Shown here one piece after another: positions 51,126 to 59,125 of a stretch of DNA of 64,000 nt; position 1 is the first letter of the stretch, and each line of letters starts with the position of its first letter. This DNA is from Streptomyces aculeolatus (GTDB lineage: Bacteria > Actinomycetota > Actinomycetes > Streptomycetales > Streptomycetaceae). The DNA lies in the NCBI RefSeq assembly GCF_020400605.1, contig NZ_JAINRD010000002.1, forward strand, positions 62,001 through 126,000, in the 5' to 3' direction. Made by a program: the position numbers and the translations under genes. The notes beneath the pieces are model-generated. The model ran no database searches, was not told where the DNA came from, and was given only the letters and a program-made list of their open reading frames with translations.

Positions 51126-54100
51126 ATGAGACTTGGGAGAAGGAGACCCCGGCCCTGGCGCGCCGCCACCGTCCTGGCCGCGGTGCTCGCCTCGGTCGCC
51201 GCCCTCACCGCGCCGGCCGCCGGGACCACGGACGGGCAGGGGGCGTCCCGCGCTCCCGAGCGGCCCTCGGCGCCGACCGGGCTGCGGACGAACTCGCTGC
51301 CGGCCCCCGCGGACGTGGACGCCGCGGGGCCGGTCGAGTTCGGCTGGCAGTCGGCGCTGCGCAGGCAGGGCGCGTACAAGATCGAGGTGACGCGCGCCGG
51401 TGCGGACCGCCCGGTGTGGGCGACCGGCAAGGTCGACTCGGCGCAGTCGTCGGCGGTGCGCTACGCCGGGCCCGCGCTCCGGACGGGCGAGCGGTACGAG
51501 TGGCGCGTGCAGGTCTGGGACGAGGACCGCCGGCCCTCCGGGTGGTCCGGGCCCGCCTCGTTCGGCACCGGTCCCGGTGCCGACTGGGGCGGTTCCGCGC
51601 CCGTGTGGCCCCGCCCGCCGGCCGGTGAGAAGTGGACCGACTACCGCGTCGACGTGACGATCACCGTCACCCGTACCGCGCTCGGCGTGCGCTTCCGGTC
51701 GCCCGACGCGAAGAACGGCTACATGTGGCAGTTCCGGGCCGCCGGCGCCGCCAACCCCAACACCCTGGTGCCGCACGTCCAGACGAACGGCCGCTTCAGC
51801 GCCGGCGACCCGGTGCCGCTCGGTGCCGAACTGCGGCCCGGCACCGAGCACCGGGTCGGCATCGAAGCCGTCGGCTCCACCCTCACCACCACCCTCGACG
51901 GCCGCGTCGTGGACCGCCGCACCGACACCGCCCACGCCGAGGGCGTCATCGGCTTCCGCAACGGCGGCAGCGAGTCGGGCGTCGTGGACGACGTCCGCGT
52001 CACCGACCTGACCGGCTCCGGCGACGGTGCCGAGCTGTACCGCAACGACTTCGACGACCCCGCGGCGGGCTTCCCGTGCGGGACCGTGGCGGACGGGGCG
52101 CTCAGCCTCGGGACCGGCGTCGACTGCCTCAACGCCAACCTCGCCAACGACTGGGCGCTGTTCCGGAACGACTTCTCGCTCGCGCCGGGGAAGAAGGTCG
52201 CCTGGGCCACCGTCTTCGCCACCGGCTCCGCGTTCTCCAGTGCCAAGCAGTACGTGTACAAGATGTACCTGGACGGGGAGTTCGTCGGGCTGGGCCCCAC
52301 GAGCCCGACCGGCGACGAGGTCCGCTACGACGGCTTCGACCTCACGGACCGGCTCCGCGAACGCGGCCCGCACACGCTCTCCGCGATCGCCTACGCCTCC
52401 GAGGACCGGCGCTTCCAGGCCCACGTGATCGTGCGCTACACCGACGGCACCACCCAGACCCTCGGCACCGGGGCCGACTGGCAGGCCCGTACCGGAAACG
52501 ACATCTGGACCTCGACGGACAGCATCGGCACGAACTACTGGTACGCGCCCCAGGAGGACGTCGCCATGGCCGCGTTCCCGGACGGGTTCGACAAGCCGGG
52601 CTACACCGGCCCCGGCTGGGCCGCACCCGAGGTCAAGGAGCCGTTCCGGAAGCTCGCCCCCACGCCGTTCGCGAAGGTCGAGGAGCAGACGCACGCCCCC
52701 GCGGAGATCGTCGACCTCGGCGGCGGGGACTACTTCGTCGACTTCGGCCGCACCTGGATGGGCGGCGTCCGGCTCACCCTCGACGGCCGGCAGGGACAGC
52801 AGGTACGGCTGCGGTTCGGCGAGGAGTTGGAGGCTCCGCACACCGCCCGCCACCGGATGCGTACCGGCAACACGTACGAGGACGTCCTCACCCTCCGGGA
52901 CGGCCGGCAGACCGCCGGCACCTGGGGCATGCGCGTCTTCCGCTACCTGAACATCGTCGACTCGCCCGTCCCGATCACGAAGGAGAACCTGGGCGCGCTC
53001 GCCATGGTCTACCCCTTCGACCGGGACGCGGCGGAGCTGACCTCCTCCGACCCCGGCCTCGTCAAGGTCTGGCAGTTCACCAAGGACACCATCGAGACCG
53101 CCAACCAGAACTTCTTCACCGACTCCTGGACCCGCGAGCGCACCAACTACGAGGCCGACGCCTACATCCAGCTCCTCGCCAACCTCCACCTCACCGAGGA
53201 CCCGACGCTCAGCCAGTACTCCATGGACTACTTCGAGGAGAACCGCACCTGGCCGACCGAATGGCCGATGTACGTGATCAGCGCCGTGTACGACACCTGG
53301 CAGCGCACGGGATCCACCGCCCAGATCGAGCGCGCCTACGACACGCTCAAGCCCAAGCTGCTCGACGAGGACTACGACCCGGCCACCGGCACCATCGTCC
53401 AGCGCGACGCCATCGTCGACTGGCCCGACAGCCAGCGCGACGGCTACCGGTTCACCGACCAGAACACCGTCCTCAACGCCCTCGCGTACAGCAACTACCG
53501 GCAGATGGAGACCATCGCCCGCGAACTCGGCCACGCCCAGGACGCCGCGGACTTCCGGGCGAAGGCCCGGACGATCCGCGACGCCCTGAACACCAGGTTC
53601 TACGACGCGGAGCAGGGCGCCTACGACGACGGGCTGGACAAGGACGGCGTCCCGACCGGTCACCGCGCCGTGCACGCGAGCGTCTTCCCCGCCGCCTTCG
53701 GAGTCCCCGCCGACGCCGGCCGGCGCGGCGCCGTAGCGGACTACATCGCCTCCCGTGGCATGGCGTGCAGCGTCTACTGCTCCGGGTTCCTGCTGGAGGC
53801 CCTGTACGACGCCGACCACGGTCAGGACGCGCTCGACCTGCTGACCTCCACCGGCACGAACGGCTGGCTGCACATGCTCGACATCGGCGCCGGCGCCACC
53901 GGCGAAGCCTGGGACCCCGGCCAGAAGCCCAACATGACCTGGTCGCACCCCTGGGCGACGGCTCCCGCCTACGTCATCCCGCGCGACATGTACGGCATCG
54001 AGCCCACCTCGCCGGGCTACGCGACCTTCCGGGTCCGGCCCCAGACCGGCGACCAGCGGTTCGGCTCCGTCACGCTGCCCACGGTCAAGGGCACGATCGG

Positions 54101-54362
54101 GGTCTCCTTCCACCGCTCCGGCGGCCGGCAGGATCTCGGCGTCCGCGTACCCGGCAACACGACCGGGACCGTCGGGGTGCTCGCACCCGAGGGCCACGGG
54201 GGAGCGGTGGTGTTCGTCGACGGCAGGCCGGTCCGGGGCGAACGCGACGGCGACCGCATCACCGTGCGGGTGGGCGCCGGCTGCCACGTCCTCAGCACCT
54301 CGTGGACGGCGAGCGTGGGCGGTGACGAGCGCCTGACGGGCATCTGCCGCAAGGGGGACTGA
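51126..54362 (+). CDS. Secreted GH78 alpha-L-rhamnosidase
   Basis: 1078 residues from the ATG at 51126 (ATGGAGCC upstream; an ATG 12 nt earlier is possible). Signal peptide ends near AGTTDG. Domains: an N-terminal Fn3-like sandwich (about 50-150); an inserted jelly-roll (about 175-310, WTDYRVDVTITVTRTALGVRF...GVIGFRNGGSE); beta-sandwiches; and the (alpha/alpha)6 barrel with the conserved acid region FFTDSWTRERTNYEADAYIQ near 660-680 and the later base region with GATGEAWD and WSHPWATAPAYVIPRDMYG. Length and layout match S. avermitilis-type rhamnosidases that remove terminal rhamnose from gum arabic. It ends at a strong terminator shared with GH16. Confidence 0.92.
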   Translation: MRLGRRRPRPWRAATVLAAVLASVAALTAPAAGTTDGQGASRAPERPSAPTGLRTNSLPAPADVDAAGPVEFGWQSALRRQGAYKIEVTRAGADRPVWATGKVDSAQSSAVRYAGPALRTGERYEWRVQVWDEDRRPSGWSGPASFGTGPGADWGGSAPVWPRPPAGEKWTDYRVDVTITVTRTALGVRFRSPDAKNGYMWQFRAAGAANPNTLVPHVQTNGRFSAGDPVPLGAELRPGTEHRVGIEAVGSTLTTTLDGRVVDRRTDTAHAEGVIGFRNGGSESGVVDDVRVTDLTGSGDGAELYRNDFDDPAAGFPCGTVADGALSLGTGVDCLNANLANDWALFRNDFSLAPGKKVAWATVFATGSAFSSAKQYVYKMYLDGEFVGLGPTSPTGDEVRYDGFDLTDRLRERGPHTLSAIAYASEDRRFQAHVIVRYTDGTTQTLGTGADWQARTGNDIWTSTDSIGTNYWYAPQEDVAMAAFPDGFDKPGYTGPGWAAPEVKEPFRKLAPTPFAKVEEQTHAPAEIVDLGGGDYFVDFGRTWMGGVRLTLDGRQGQQVRLRFGEELEAPHTARHRMRTGNTYEDVLTLRDGRQTAGTWGMRVFRYLNIVDSPVPITKENLGALAMVYPFDRDAAELTSSDPGLVKVWQFTKDTIETANQNFFTDSWTRERTNYEADAYIQLLANLHLTEDPTLSQYSMDYFEENRTWPTEWPMYVISAVYDTWQRTGSTAQIERAYDTLKPKLLDEDYDPATGTIVQRDAIVDWPDSQRDGYRFTDQNTVLNALAYSNYRQMETIARELGHAQDAADFRAKARTIRDALNTRFYDAEQGAYDDGLDKDGVPTGHRAVHASVFPAAFGVPADAGRRGAVADYIASRGMACSVYCSGFLLEALYDADHGQDALDLLTSTGTNGWLHMLDIGAGATGEAWDPGQKPNMTWSHPWATAPAYVIPRDMYGIEPTSPGYATFRVRPQTGDQRFGSVTLPTVKGTIGVSFHRSGGRQDLGVRVPGNTTGTVGVLAPEGHGGAVVFVDGRPVRGERDGDRITVRVGAGCHVLSTSWTASVGGDERLTGICRKGD

Positions 54363-54374
54363 GGCGCGCGCTGC

Positions 54375-54413
54375 TGCGCGGGAGCCGGCGGCCAGGGCCG
54401 GCTCCCGCGCAGG
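54375..54413. terminator. Perfect 16-bp stem bidirectional terminator
   Basis: CTGCGCGGGAGCCGGC at 54375-54390 pairs exactly with 54398-54413 around a 7-nt loop, between the convergent GH78 (+) and GH16 (-) genes. Confidence 0.82.
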
Positions 54414-54415
54414 GC

Positions 54416-55237
54416 TCACCCGTTGTTGCTGCGGCCCACGTAGACGTTGCGGGCGCGGTAGTACGTGTCGCCGGACGGTCCCGACGACCCGGACGAGCCT
54501 TCCATCTGCAGGTTGAGGATGAGGTGCATCGGGGACCCGGCGAAGTTCGAGCCGCGGTGCTGCCCGACCCAGGTGCCGTCGAGGTAGTAGTGGATGTCGA
54601 CGTCGGTGCCGTTCACCTTGGCGATCCAGGCCCGGTACTCGTGCCAGGCCCCGGGGTCCGAGACCGGGACGACGGTGTTCTCCCAGCCGCCGTCGTAGGT
54701 GTTGAACCAGTTGCGGGCGTCGCCCTTGTACTCCAGGATGTCGCTCTCCGGCGGCCAGCTGTCGGCGCCGGTCAGCCAGAACGCGGGCCAGGTGCCGCCC
54801 GCGGACGGCGCCTGGAACTCGCCCTTGACCTCCCATTGCGGGTACTGGTCGGTCACCGTCAGCCGCATCTTCGAGTGGATCGCCCCGGAGTGGTAGCGGA
54901 TCGGCAGGTAGGGGTCGGAGCTGCTGTTGCCCTCGTCCCAGCCGATGCGCGACGCCTTGAGTACGAGGACGCCGGACTCCAGGTAGGCGTGGTTGTGGTC
55001 GGAGGGGCTCGCGTACATCCGGGCGGTGCCGTTGTGGTCGGAGCCCCACGGATAGCGGTAGTTCCAGGCGGACTCCAGCGCGCCGTAGTCGGCGAAGGTG
55101 CCGGTGCCGATCACGGTCTCCCACGCGCGCGGGGCGGCGGGTCGGGCCACGGCGGGAGGGCCGGCGGCGGCCAGGCCGGCGCCGCCGGCGAGCACGGCGC
55201 CGGAGGAGAGCAGGAACGTGCGGCGGTCGAGCGGCAT
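54416..55237 (-). CDS. Tat-exported GH16 family glycoside hydrolase
   Basis: 273 residues. The N-terminus DRRTFLLSSGAVLAGGAG is a twin-arginine signal. The jelly-roll carries the GH16 catalytic motif ESDILE within SWPPESDILEYKGD near 163-168 (nucleophile Glu, helper Asp, acid Glu), plus substrate-cleft residues in QWEVKGEFQAPSAGGTWPAFWL. GH16 enzymes cleave beta-1,3/1,4-glucans or galactans endo-wise. In this locus an endo-beta-galactanase role is possible but unproven. No CBM is attached. A perfect TGTTTACGTAAACA operator lies 72 nt upstream, so it belongs to the LacI regulon. Confidence 0.85.
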   Translation of the reverse strand: MPLDRRTFLLSSGAVLAGGAGLAAAGPPAVARPAAPRAWETVIGTGTFADYGALESAWNYRYPWGSDHNGTARMYASPSDHNHAYLESGVLVLKASRIGWDEGNSSSDPYLPIRYHSGAIHSKMRLTVTDQYPQWEVKGEFQAPSAGGTWPAFWLTGADSWPPESDILEYKGDARNWFNTYDGGWENTVVPVSDPGAWHEYRAWIAKVNGTDVDIHYYLDGTWVGQHRGSNFAGSPMHLILNLQMEGSSGSSGPSGDTYYRARNVYVGRSNNG

Positions 55238-55309
55238 GGGGGTACCTCTCTTGCGGGTTCCGGACAGGTCTTGTCGTACGCGGCGCGGAGGTGCGGGGTG
55301 CCATGGTGA

Positions 55310-55365
55310 TGTTTACGTAAACACTTGGCGGGGAGGAGTGTGCTCGCTCATCGGATGCCCGTCAA
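55310..55365 (-). promoter_or_regulatory. GH16 promoter and operator
   Basis: On the minus strand TTGACG (55360-55365), 17-nt spacer, CACACT (55337-55342), then the perfect operator TGTTTACGTAAACA at 55310-55323, just downstream of the expected start. Confidence 0.62.
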
Positions 55366-55421
55366 GCCCCGCCGATCCGGGCGCCGTCGGCCTGCCGGCC
55401 TCGTAAGGATCTGCACGACTC

Positions 55422-55522
55422 TTGACGCCCGTGATGGCGGAGTGTAGACATCTGCCATGCGCTGTTTACGTAAACATTGCAAGCGGGGCTCTTTTTTCGG
55501 GCCCGAAATGTTTACGTAAACA
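55422..55522 (+). promoter_or_regulatory. Sugar-transporter promoter with two perfect operators
   Basis: TTGACG (55422-55427), 17-nt spacer, TAGACA (55445-55450). Two exact TGTTTACGTAAACA sites lie at 55463-55476 and 55509-55522, with starts 46 bp apart (about 4.4 helical turns), allowing co-operative binding or looping. The second ends 45 nt before the first permease ATG. Confidence 0.68.
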
Positions 55523-55567
55523 ATCATGCTGTGGCGGCCGTCCGGCGCCACGGAGAAAGGGACCGCC

Positions 55568-56488
55568 ATGGCCACGCCGCAATCGGTGTACGCGGGACGC
55601 ACTGCTTCACCCCCGGCACGCCGAGCGCGGCGCTCGTGGACCGGCTGGGGTTTCATCGGCCCGTTCACGCTCGTCTTCGCCCTGGTCTTCCTCGCCCCCA
55701 TCGCCTACTCGGTCCACCTCAGCCTCTTCCAGGACCGGCTGGTCGGCGGCACGACGTTCGTCGGCCTCGACAACTACGAGCAGGCGCTCCGGGACTCCGA
55801 GTTCTGGGCCGGCCTCGGACGGGTGTCGCTCTTCCTGGCCGTGCAGGTGCCCGTCATGCTCTTCCTCGCCCTGCTCATGGCGCTCGCGCTCGACAGCGGC
55901 CGGCTGTACGGCAAGGGCTTCTTCCGCGTCACGATCTTCCTGCCGTACGCGGTGCCCGCCGTCGTCGCCACCCTCATGTGGGGCTTCATGTACGGCACCC
56001 GCTTCGGCCTGCTGGGCGACGTCAACGAGGCGCTGGGCACCTCGCTGCCCGACCCGCTCTCCCCGGACCTCGTACTCGCCTCCATCGGCACCATCGTCAC
56101 CTGGGAGTTCGTGGGCTACAACATGCTGATCTTCTACGCCGCGCTGCGCGTGATCCCGCACTCCCTCTACGAGGCCGCGGAGATCGACGGCGCCGGCCAG
56201 TTGCGCGTCATCACCGCCATCAAGCTCCCCGCCATCCGCGGCGCGCTGGTCATCGCCACCATCTTCTCGATCATCGGCAGCTTCCAGCTCTTCAACGAGC
56301 CGAGCATCCTGCAGAGCCTCGCGCCGAACGCGATCACCACCTCGTACACCCCCAACCTCTACACCTACGCGCTGTCCTTCTCCGGGCAGCAGCACAACTA
56401 CGCCGCCACGGTCGCCATCGTCATGGGCCTGGTCACGATGGTCATCGCCTACGTCGTCCAGCTCCGCGGCATGCGAAAGGCAGCGTGA
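55568..56488 (+). CDS. Sugar ABC transporter permease 1 (MalF/LacF type)
   Basis: 306 residues with GAGAAAGGGACC upstream. Six membrane segments; the first is at about 25-47. Conserved blocks are FVGLDNYEQALRDSEFW, VTIFLPYAVPAVVATLMWGFMY and the EAA loop YEAAEIDGAGQLRVITAIKLPAIRGAL. It pairs with the next gene as a CUT1-family importer for di- or oligosaccharides. There is no ATPase gene here; in Streptomyces a shared MsiK usually energises such systems (established knowledge). Confidence 0.9.
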   Translation: MATPQSVYAGRTASPPARRARRSWTGWGFIGPFTLVFALVFLAPIAYSVHLSLFQDRLVGGTTFVGLDNYEQALRDSEFWAGLGRVSLFLAVQVPVMLFLALLMALALDSGRLYGKGFFRVTIFLPYAVPAVVATLMWGFMYGTRFGLLGDVNEALGTSLPDPLSPDLVLASIGTIVTWEFVGYNMLIFYAALRVIPHSLYEAAEIDGAGQLRVITAIKLPAIRGALVIATIFSIIGSFQLFNEPSILQSLAPNAITTSYTPNLYTYALSFSGQQHNYAATVAIVMGLVTMVIAYVVQLRGMRKAA

Positions 56489-56491
56489 CGC

Positions 56492-57445
56492 ATGGGCACC
56501 CCCGCCACCACCACCGCCCGTCCGGCGCCCGCCCGCCGCTCGCGCCCCGCCCCGCCGCCCCGGCTGCGCACCCCGCGCCGGCGCCGCGGCGGCAGCCCCG
56601 CCCGCCCGCGGCGCAGCGTCCTGCTGACCGCGCTCTCCGCCCTGGTCGTGCTCTACACCCTGGTGCCGCTGGCCTGGCTGGTCATCAGCGCCACCAAGAC
56701 GCAGTCGGGCCTCGCCGGCTCCTTCGGCCTCTGGTTCGACGGCGACTTCGCCTTCTTCGGCAACATCGCCGACACCTTCACCTACGACGACGGCGTCTTC
56801 ACCCGCTGGCTGCTGAACACCCTGCTGTACGTCGTGCTCGGCGCCGGCGGCGCGACCTTCCTCGCCGTCCTCGGCGGCTACGCGCTGGCCAAGTTCGACT
56901 TCCCCGGCAGGCGCGGTGTCTTCGCCGTCGTCATCGGCGCGGTGGCCGTACCCGGCACCGCGCTCGCGGTCCCCACGTTCCTGATGTTCAGCGAGATGGG
57001 CCTGACCAACACCCCCTGGGCCGTGATCATCCCGTCTCTCATCTCGCCCTTCGGCCTCTACCTGATGTGGGTCTTCGCGACCGAGGCCATCCCCGCCGAG
57101 CTGATGGAGGCCGCCAGGGTCGACGGGGCCGGCGAGATCCGCACCTTCTTCCAGGTCTGCCTGCCGCTGCTCGCACCCGGCACCGTGACCGTGCTGCTGT
57201 TCACGATGGTGCAGACCTGGAACAACTACTTCCTGCCGCTGATCATGATCAAGGACCCCGACTGGTACCCGCTGACGCTCGGCCTGAAGAGCTGGAACGA
57301 CCAGGCGTCCACGGCCGGCGGGGAGCCCGTCTTCCACCTGGTGATCACCGGATCGCTGCTCACCATCGTCCCGCTCGTCGCGGCGTTCCTGCTGCTCCAG
57401 AGGTTCTGGCAGTCCGGGCTCGCCGCCGGAAGCGTCAAGCAGTAG
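56492..57445 (+). CDS. Sugar ABC transporter permease 2 (MalG/LacG type)
   Basis: 317 residues, starting 3 nt after permease 1. The first ~40 residues are an Arg/Pro-rich cytoplasmic extension. Six membrane segments follow, with WLLNTLLYVVLGAGGATFLAVLGGYALAKFDFPG, and the EAA loop MEAARVDGAGEIRTFFQVCLPLLAPG. QTWNNYFLPLIMI is typical of oligosaccharide permeases. The N-terminal extension is longer than usual and its start is not certain. Confidence 0.9.
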   Translation: MGTPATTTARPAPARRSRPAPPPRLRTPRRRRGGSPARPRRSVLLTALSALVVLYTLVPLAWLVISATKTQSGLAGSFGLWFDGDFAFFGNIADTFTYDDGVFTRWLLNTLLYVVLGAGGATFLAVLGGYALAKFDFPGRRGVFAVVIGAVAVPGTALAVPTFLMFSEMGLTNTPWAVIIPSLISPFGLYLMWVFATEAIPAELMEAARVDGAGEIRTFFQVCLPLLAPGTVTVLLFTMVQTWNNYFLPLIMIKDPDWYPLTLGLKSWNDQASTAGGEPVFHLVITGSLLTIVPLVAAFLLLQRFWQSGLAAGSVKQ

Positions 57446-57510
57446 CCGCCCCGCCGCCCGCCGGCACCCTCGTACGCCCGCCCGCACTCCCGAGAAGTGG
57501 AAGCACCCTC

Positions 57511-58851
57511 ATGCACAAGAACACTGCACGCGCACTGCGCGGCCTCGCACTCGCGTGCGCCCTCGCCCTGGGGGCGTCCGCCTGCGGCTCCGACGACGAC
57601 GGCGGCAGCGGGGAGCAGGTCTCCGCCGACGACGTACAGGCCGCCCTGGACAAGGGCGGCAAGATCACGGTGTGGGCCTGGGAGCCCACCCTGGAGCAGG
57701 TCGCGAAGGACTTCGAGAAGGAGCACGAGGGCGTCGAGGTCGACCTCGTCAACGCGGGTACGGGCAACGACCAGTACACCGCGCTGCAGAACGCCGTCTC
57801 CGCGGGCAAGGGCGTACCCGACGTCGCCCAGATCGAGTACTACGCCCTGGGCCAGTTCGCCCTCGACGAGTCGGTCACCGACCTCTCCGGGTTCGGCGCC
57901 GGCGAGTTCGCCGACGCCTACTCGCCCGGCCCGTGGAACGCCGTCACCCAGGGCGGCGACGCCGTCCACGCGTTGCCCATGGACTCCGGCCCGATGGCGA
58001 TGTTCTACAACAAGAAGGTCTTCGACAAGCACGGCATCGACGTCCCCACCACCTGGGACCAGTACGTCGACGCCGCCCGGAAGCTGCACGGGGCCGACCC
58101 GGACGCGTACATCACCAGCGACACCGGCGACGCCGGGTTCGCCACCAGCCTGCTGTGGCAGGCGGGCTCGCGCCCGTACAAGGTGAAGGACGGCACCGAC
58201 GTCACCATCGACTTCGGCGACGCGGGCGCGAAGACCTACACCGACACCTGGCAGCAGCTCATCGACGACGACCTCCTCGCGGACACCGCCGGGTGGAGCG
58301 ACGAGTGGTACCAGGGCCTGGGCGACGGCAGCATCGCCACGCTGGTGACCGGCGCCTGGATGCCCGCCAACTTCGAGTCCGGCGTCAAGGACGCGGCGGG
58401 GGACTGGCGCGTGGCCCCGATGCCGCAGTGGACCGAGGGCGAGGAGGTCACCGCCGAGAACGGCGGCAGCTCCCTGGCCCTGCCCGCGGCCGGCGGCAAC
58501 CAGGCCCTCGCGTACGCCTTCGCCGAGTACGCGAACCACGGCGACGGCGTGCAGACCCGCATCGACAGCGGCGCCTTCCCGGCCACCGCGGCGGACCTCA
58601 AGTCGAAGGAGTTCCAGGCCAGCCGGTTCGAGTACTTCGGCGGCCAGCAGGCCAACAAGATCTTCGCCGAGTCCGCCGCGAACGTCCCGGGCGACTGGAC
58701 CTACCTGCCGTACCAGGTGTACGCCAACTCCGTCTTCAACGACACCGCGGGCAAGGCGTACGTCTCCGGCACCCCCCTCGCCGACGGGCTGAAGTCCTGG
58801 CAGCGCAAGTCCGCCGACTACGGCTCACAGCAGGGCTTCACCGTCCACTAG
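57511..58851 (+). CDS. Sugar-binding lipoprotein of the CUT1 ABC transporter
   Basis: 446 residues. The lipobox LGASAC places the lipidated Cys at 25. The type 2 binding fold shows ITVWAWEPTLEQVAKDFEKEHEGVEVDLVN, then GKGVPDVAQIEYYALGQF, MDSGPMAMFYNKKVF and GDGSIATLVTGAWM. It delivers an oligosaccharide, probably a galactoside in this locus, to the two permeases upstream. The stop codon TAG shares its last bases with the left end of a palindromic MITE-like element, so the natural 3' end and terminator may have been displaced. Confidence 0.9.
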   Translation: MHKNTARALRGLALACALALGASACGSDDDGGSGEQVSADDVQAALDKGGKITVWAWEPTLEQVAKDFEKEHEGVEVDLVNAGTGNDQYTALQNAVSAGKGVPDVAQIEYYALGQFALDESVTDLSGFGAGEFADAYSPGPWNAVTQGGDAVHALPMDSGPMAMFYNKKVFDKHGIDVPTTWDQYVDAARKLHGADPDAYITSDTGDAGFATSLLWQAGSRPYKVKDGTDVTIDFGDAGAKTYTDTWQQLIDDDLLADTAGWSDEWYQGLGDGSIATLVTGAWMPANFESGVKDAAGDWRVAPMPQWTEGEEVTAENGGSSLALPAAGGNQALAYAFAEYANHGDGVQTRIDSGAFPATAADLKSKEFQASRFEYFGGQQANKIFAESAANVPGDWTYLPYQVYANSVFNDTAGKAYVSGTPLADGLKSWQRKSADYGSQQGFTVH

Positions 58852-59026
58852 GCCCTGTCTGACAAATCCCGCCTGTGTCGCGACGCCTGGCACGCACGCT
58901 CGCTGCGTTGTCGGGCTCGACCGAATAGGCCCACTATGCGGTCGACCCTCCGCCTTGCGATCGCACGCACCAGACGCCGCGACACCCGCCCTGCGGGCGG
59001 ACGGCGCCATTTGTCAGACAGGGCCT
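58850..59026. mobile_element. MITE-like palindromic element, 177 bp with 18-bp terminal inverted repeats
   Basis: The ends AGGCCCTGTCTGACAAAT (58850-58867) and its exact reverse complement (59009-59026) flank an interior that is itself an imperfect palindrome: GTGTCGCG...CTGG near the left matches CCAG...CGCGACAC on the right, and a centre GGCTCGACCGAATAG/CTATGCGGTCGACC. No open frame is present, so it depends on a transposase elsewhere. No target-site duplication is evident. It separates the transporter genes from GH42. As RNA it would form a very long hairpin and may terminate or stabilise transcripts. Confidence 0.78.
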
Positions 59027-59125
59027 GGTGACCGGCCCGGCCGCCGCGCGCCGTCCCGCGCGGCGGCCGGCGCCCACCACCGCCCGACCCCGGCGCGTAC
59101 GCGCCCCGGCATCCGAAGGACAGCC

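Noticed and set aside
51108-55304. 1398-codon minus-strand frame across the GH78 gene that joins GH16.
   Set aside because: Only the part 54416-55237 in another frame has a real protein (GH16); the long frame is a shadow of GH78.
58850-59026. The palindromic element as an attachment site or origin.
   Set aside because: No integrase, tRNA or replication gene is nearby; perfect terminal repeats with a palindromic interior fit a MITE better.
58955-59125. Upstream extension of the GH42 frame into the MITE-like element.
   Set aside because: The extra residues come from the repeat element; the ATG at 59126 has a ribosome site and begins the conserved domain.
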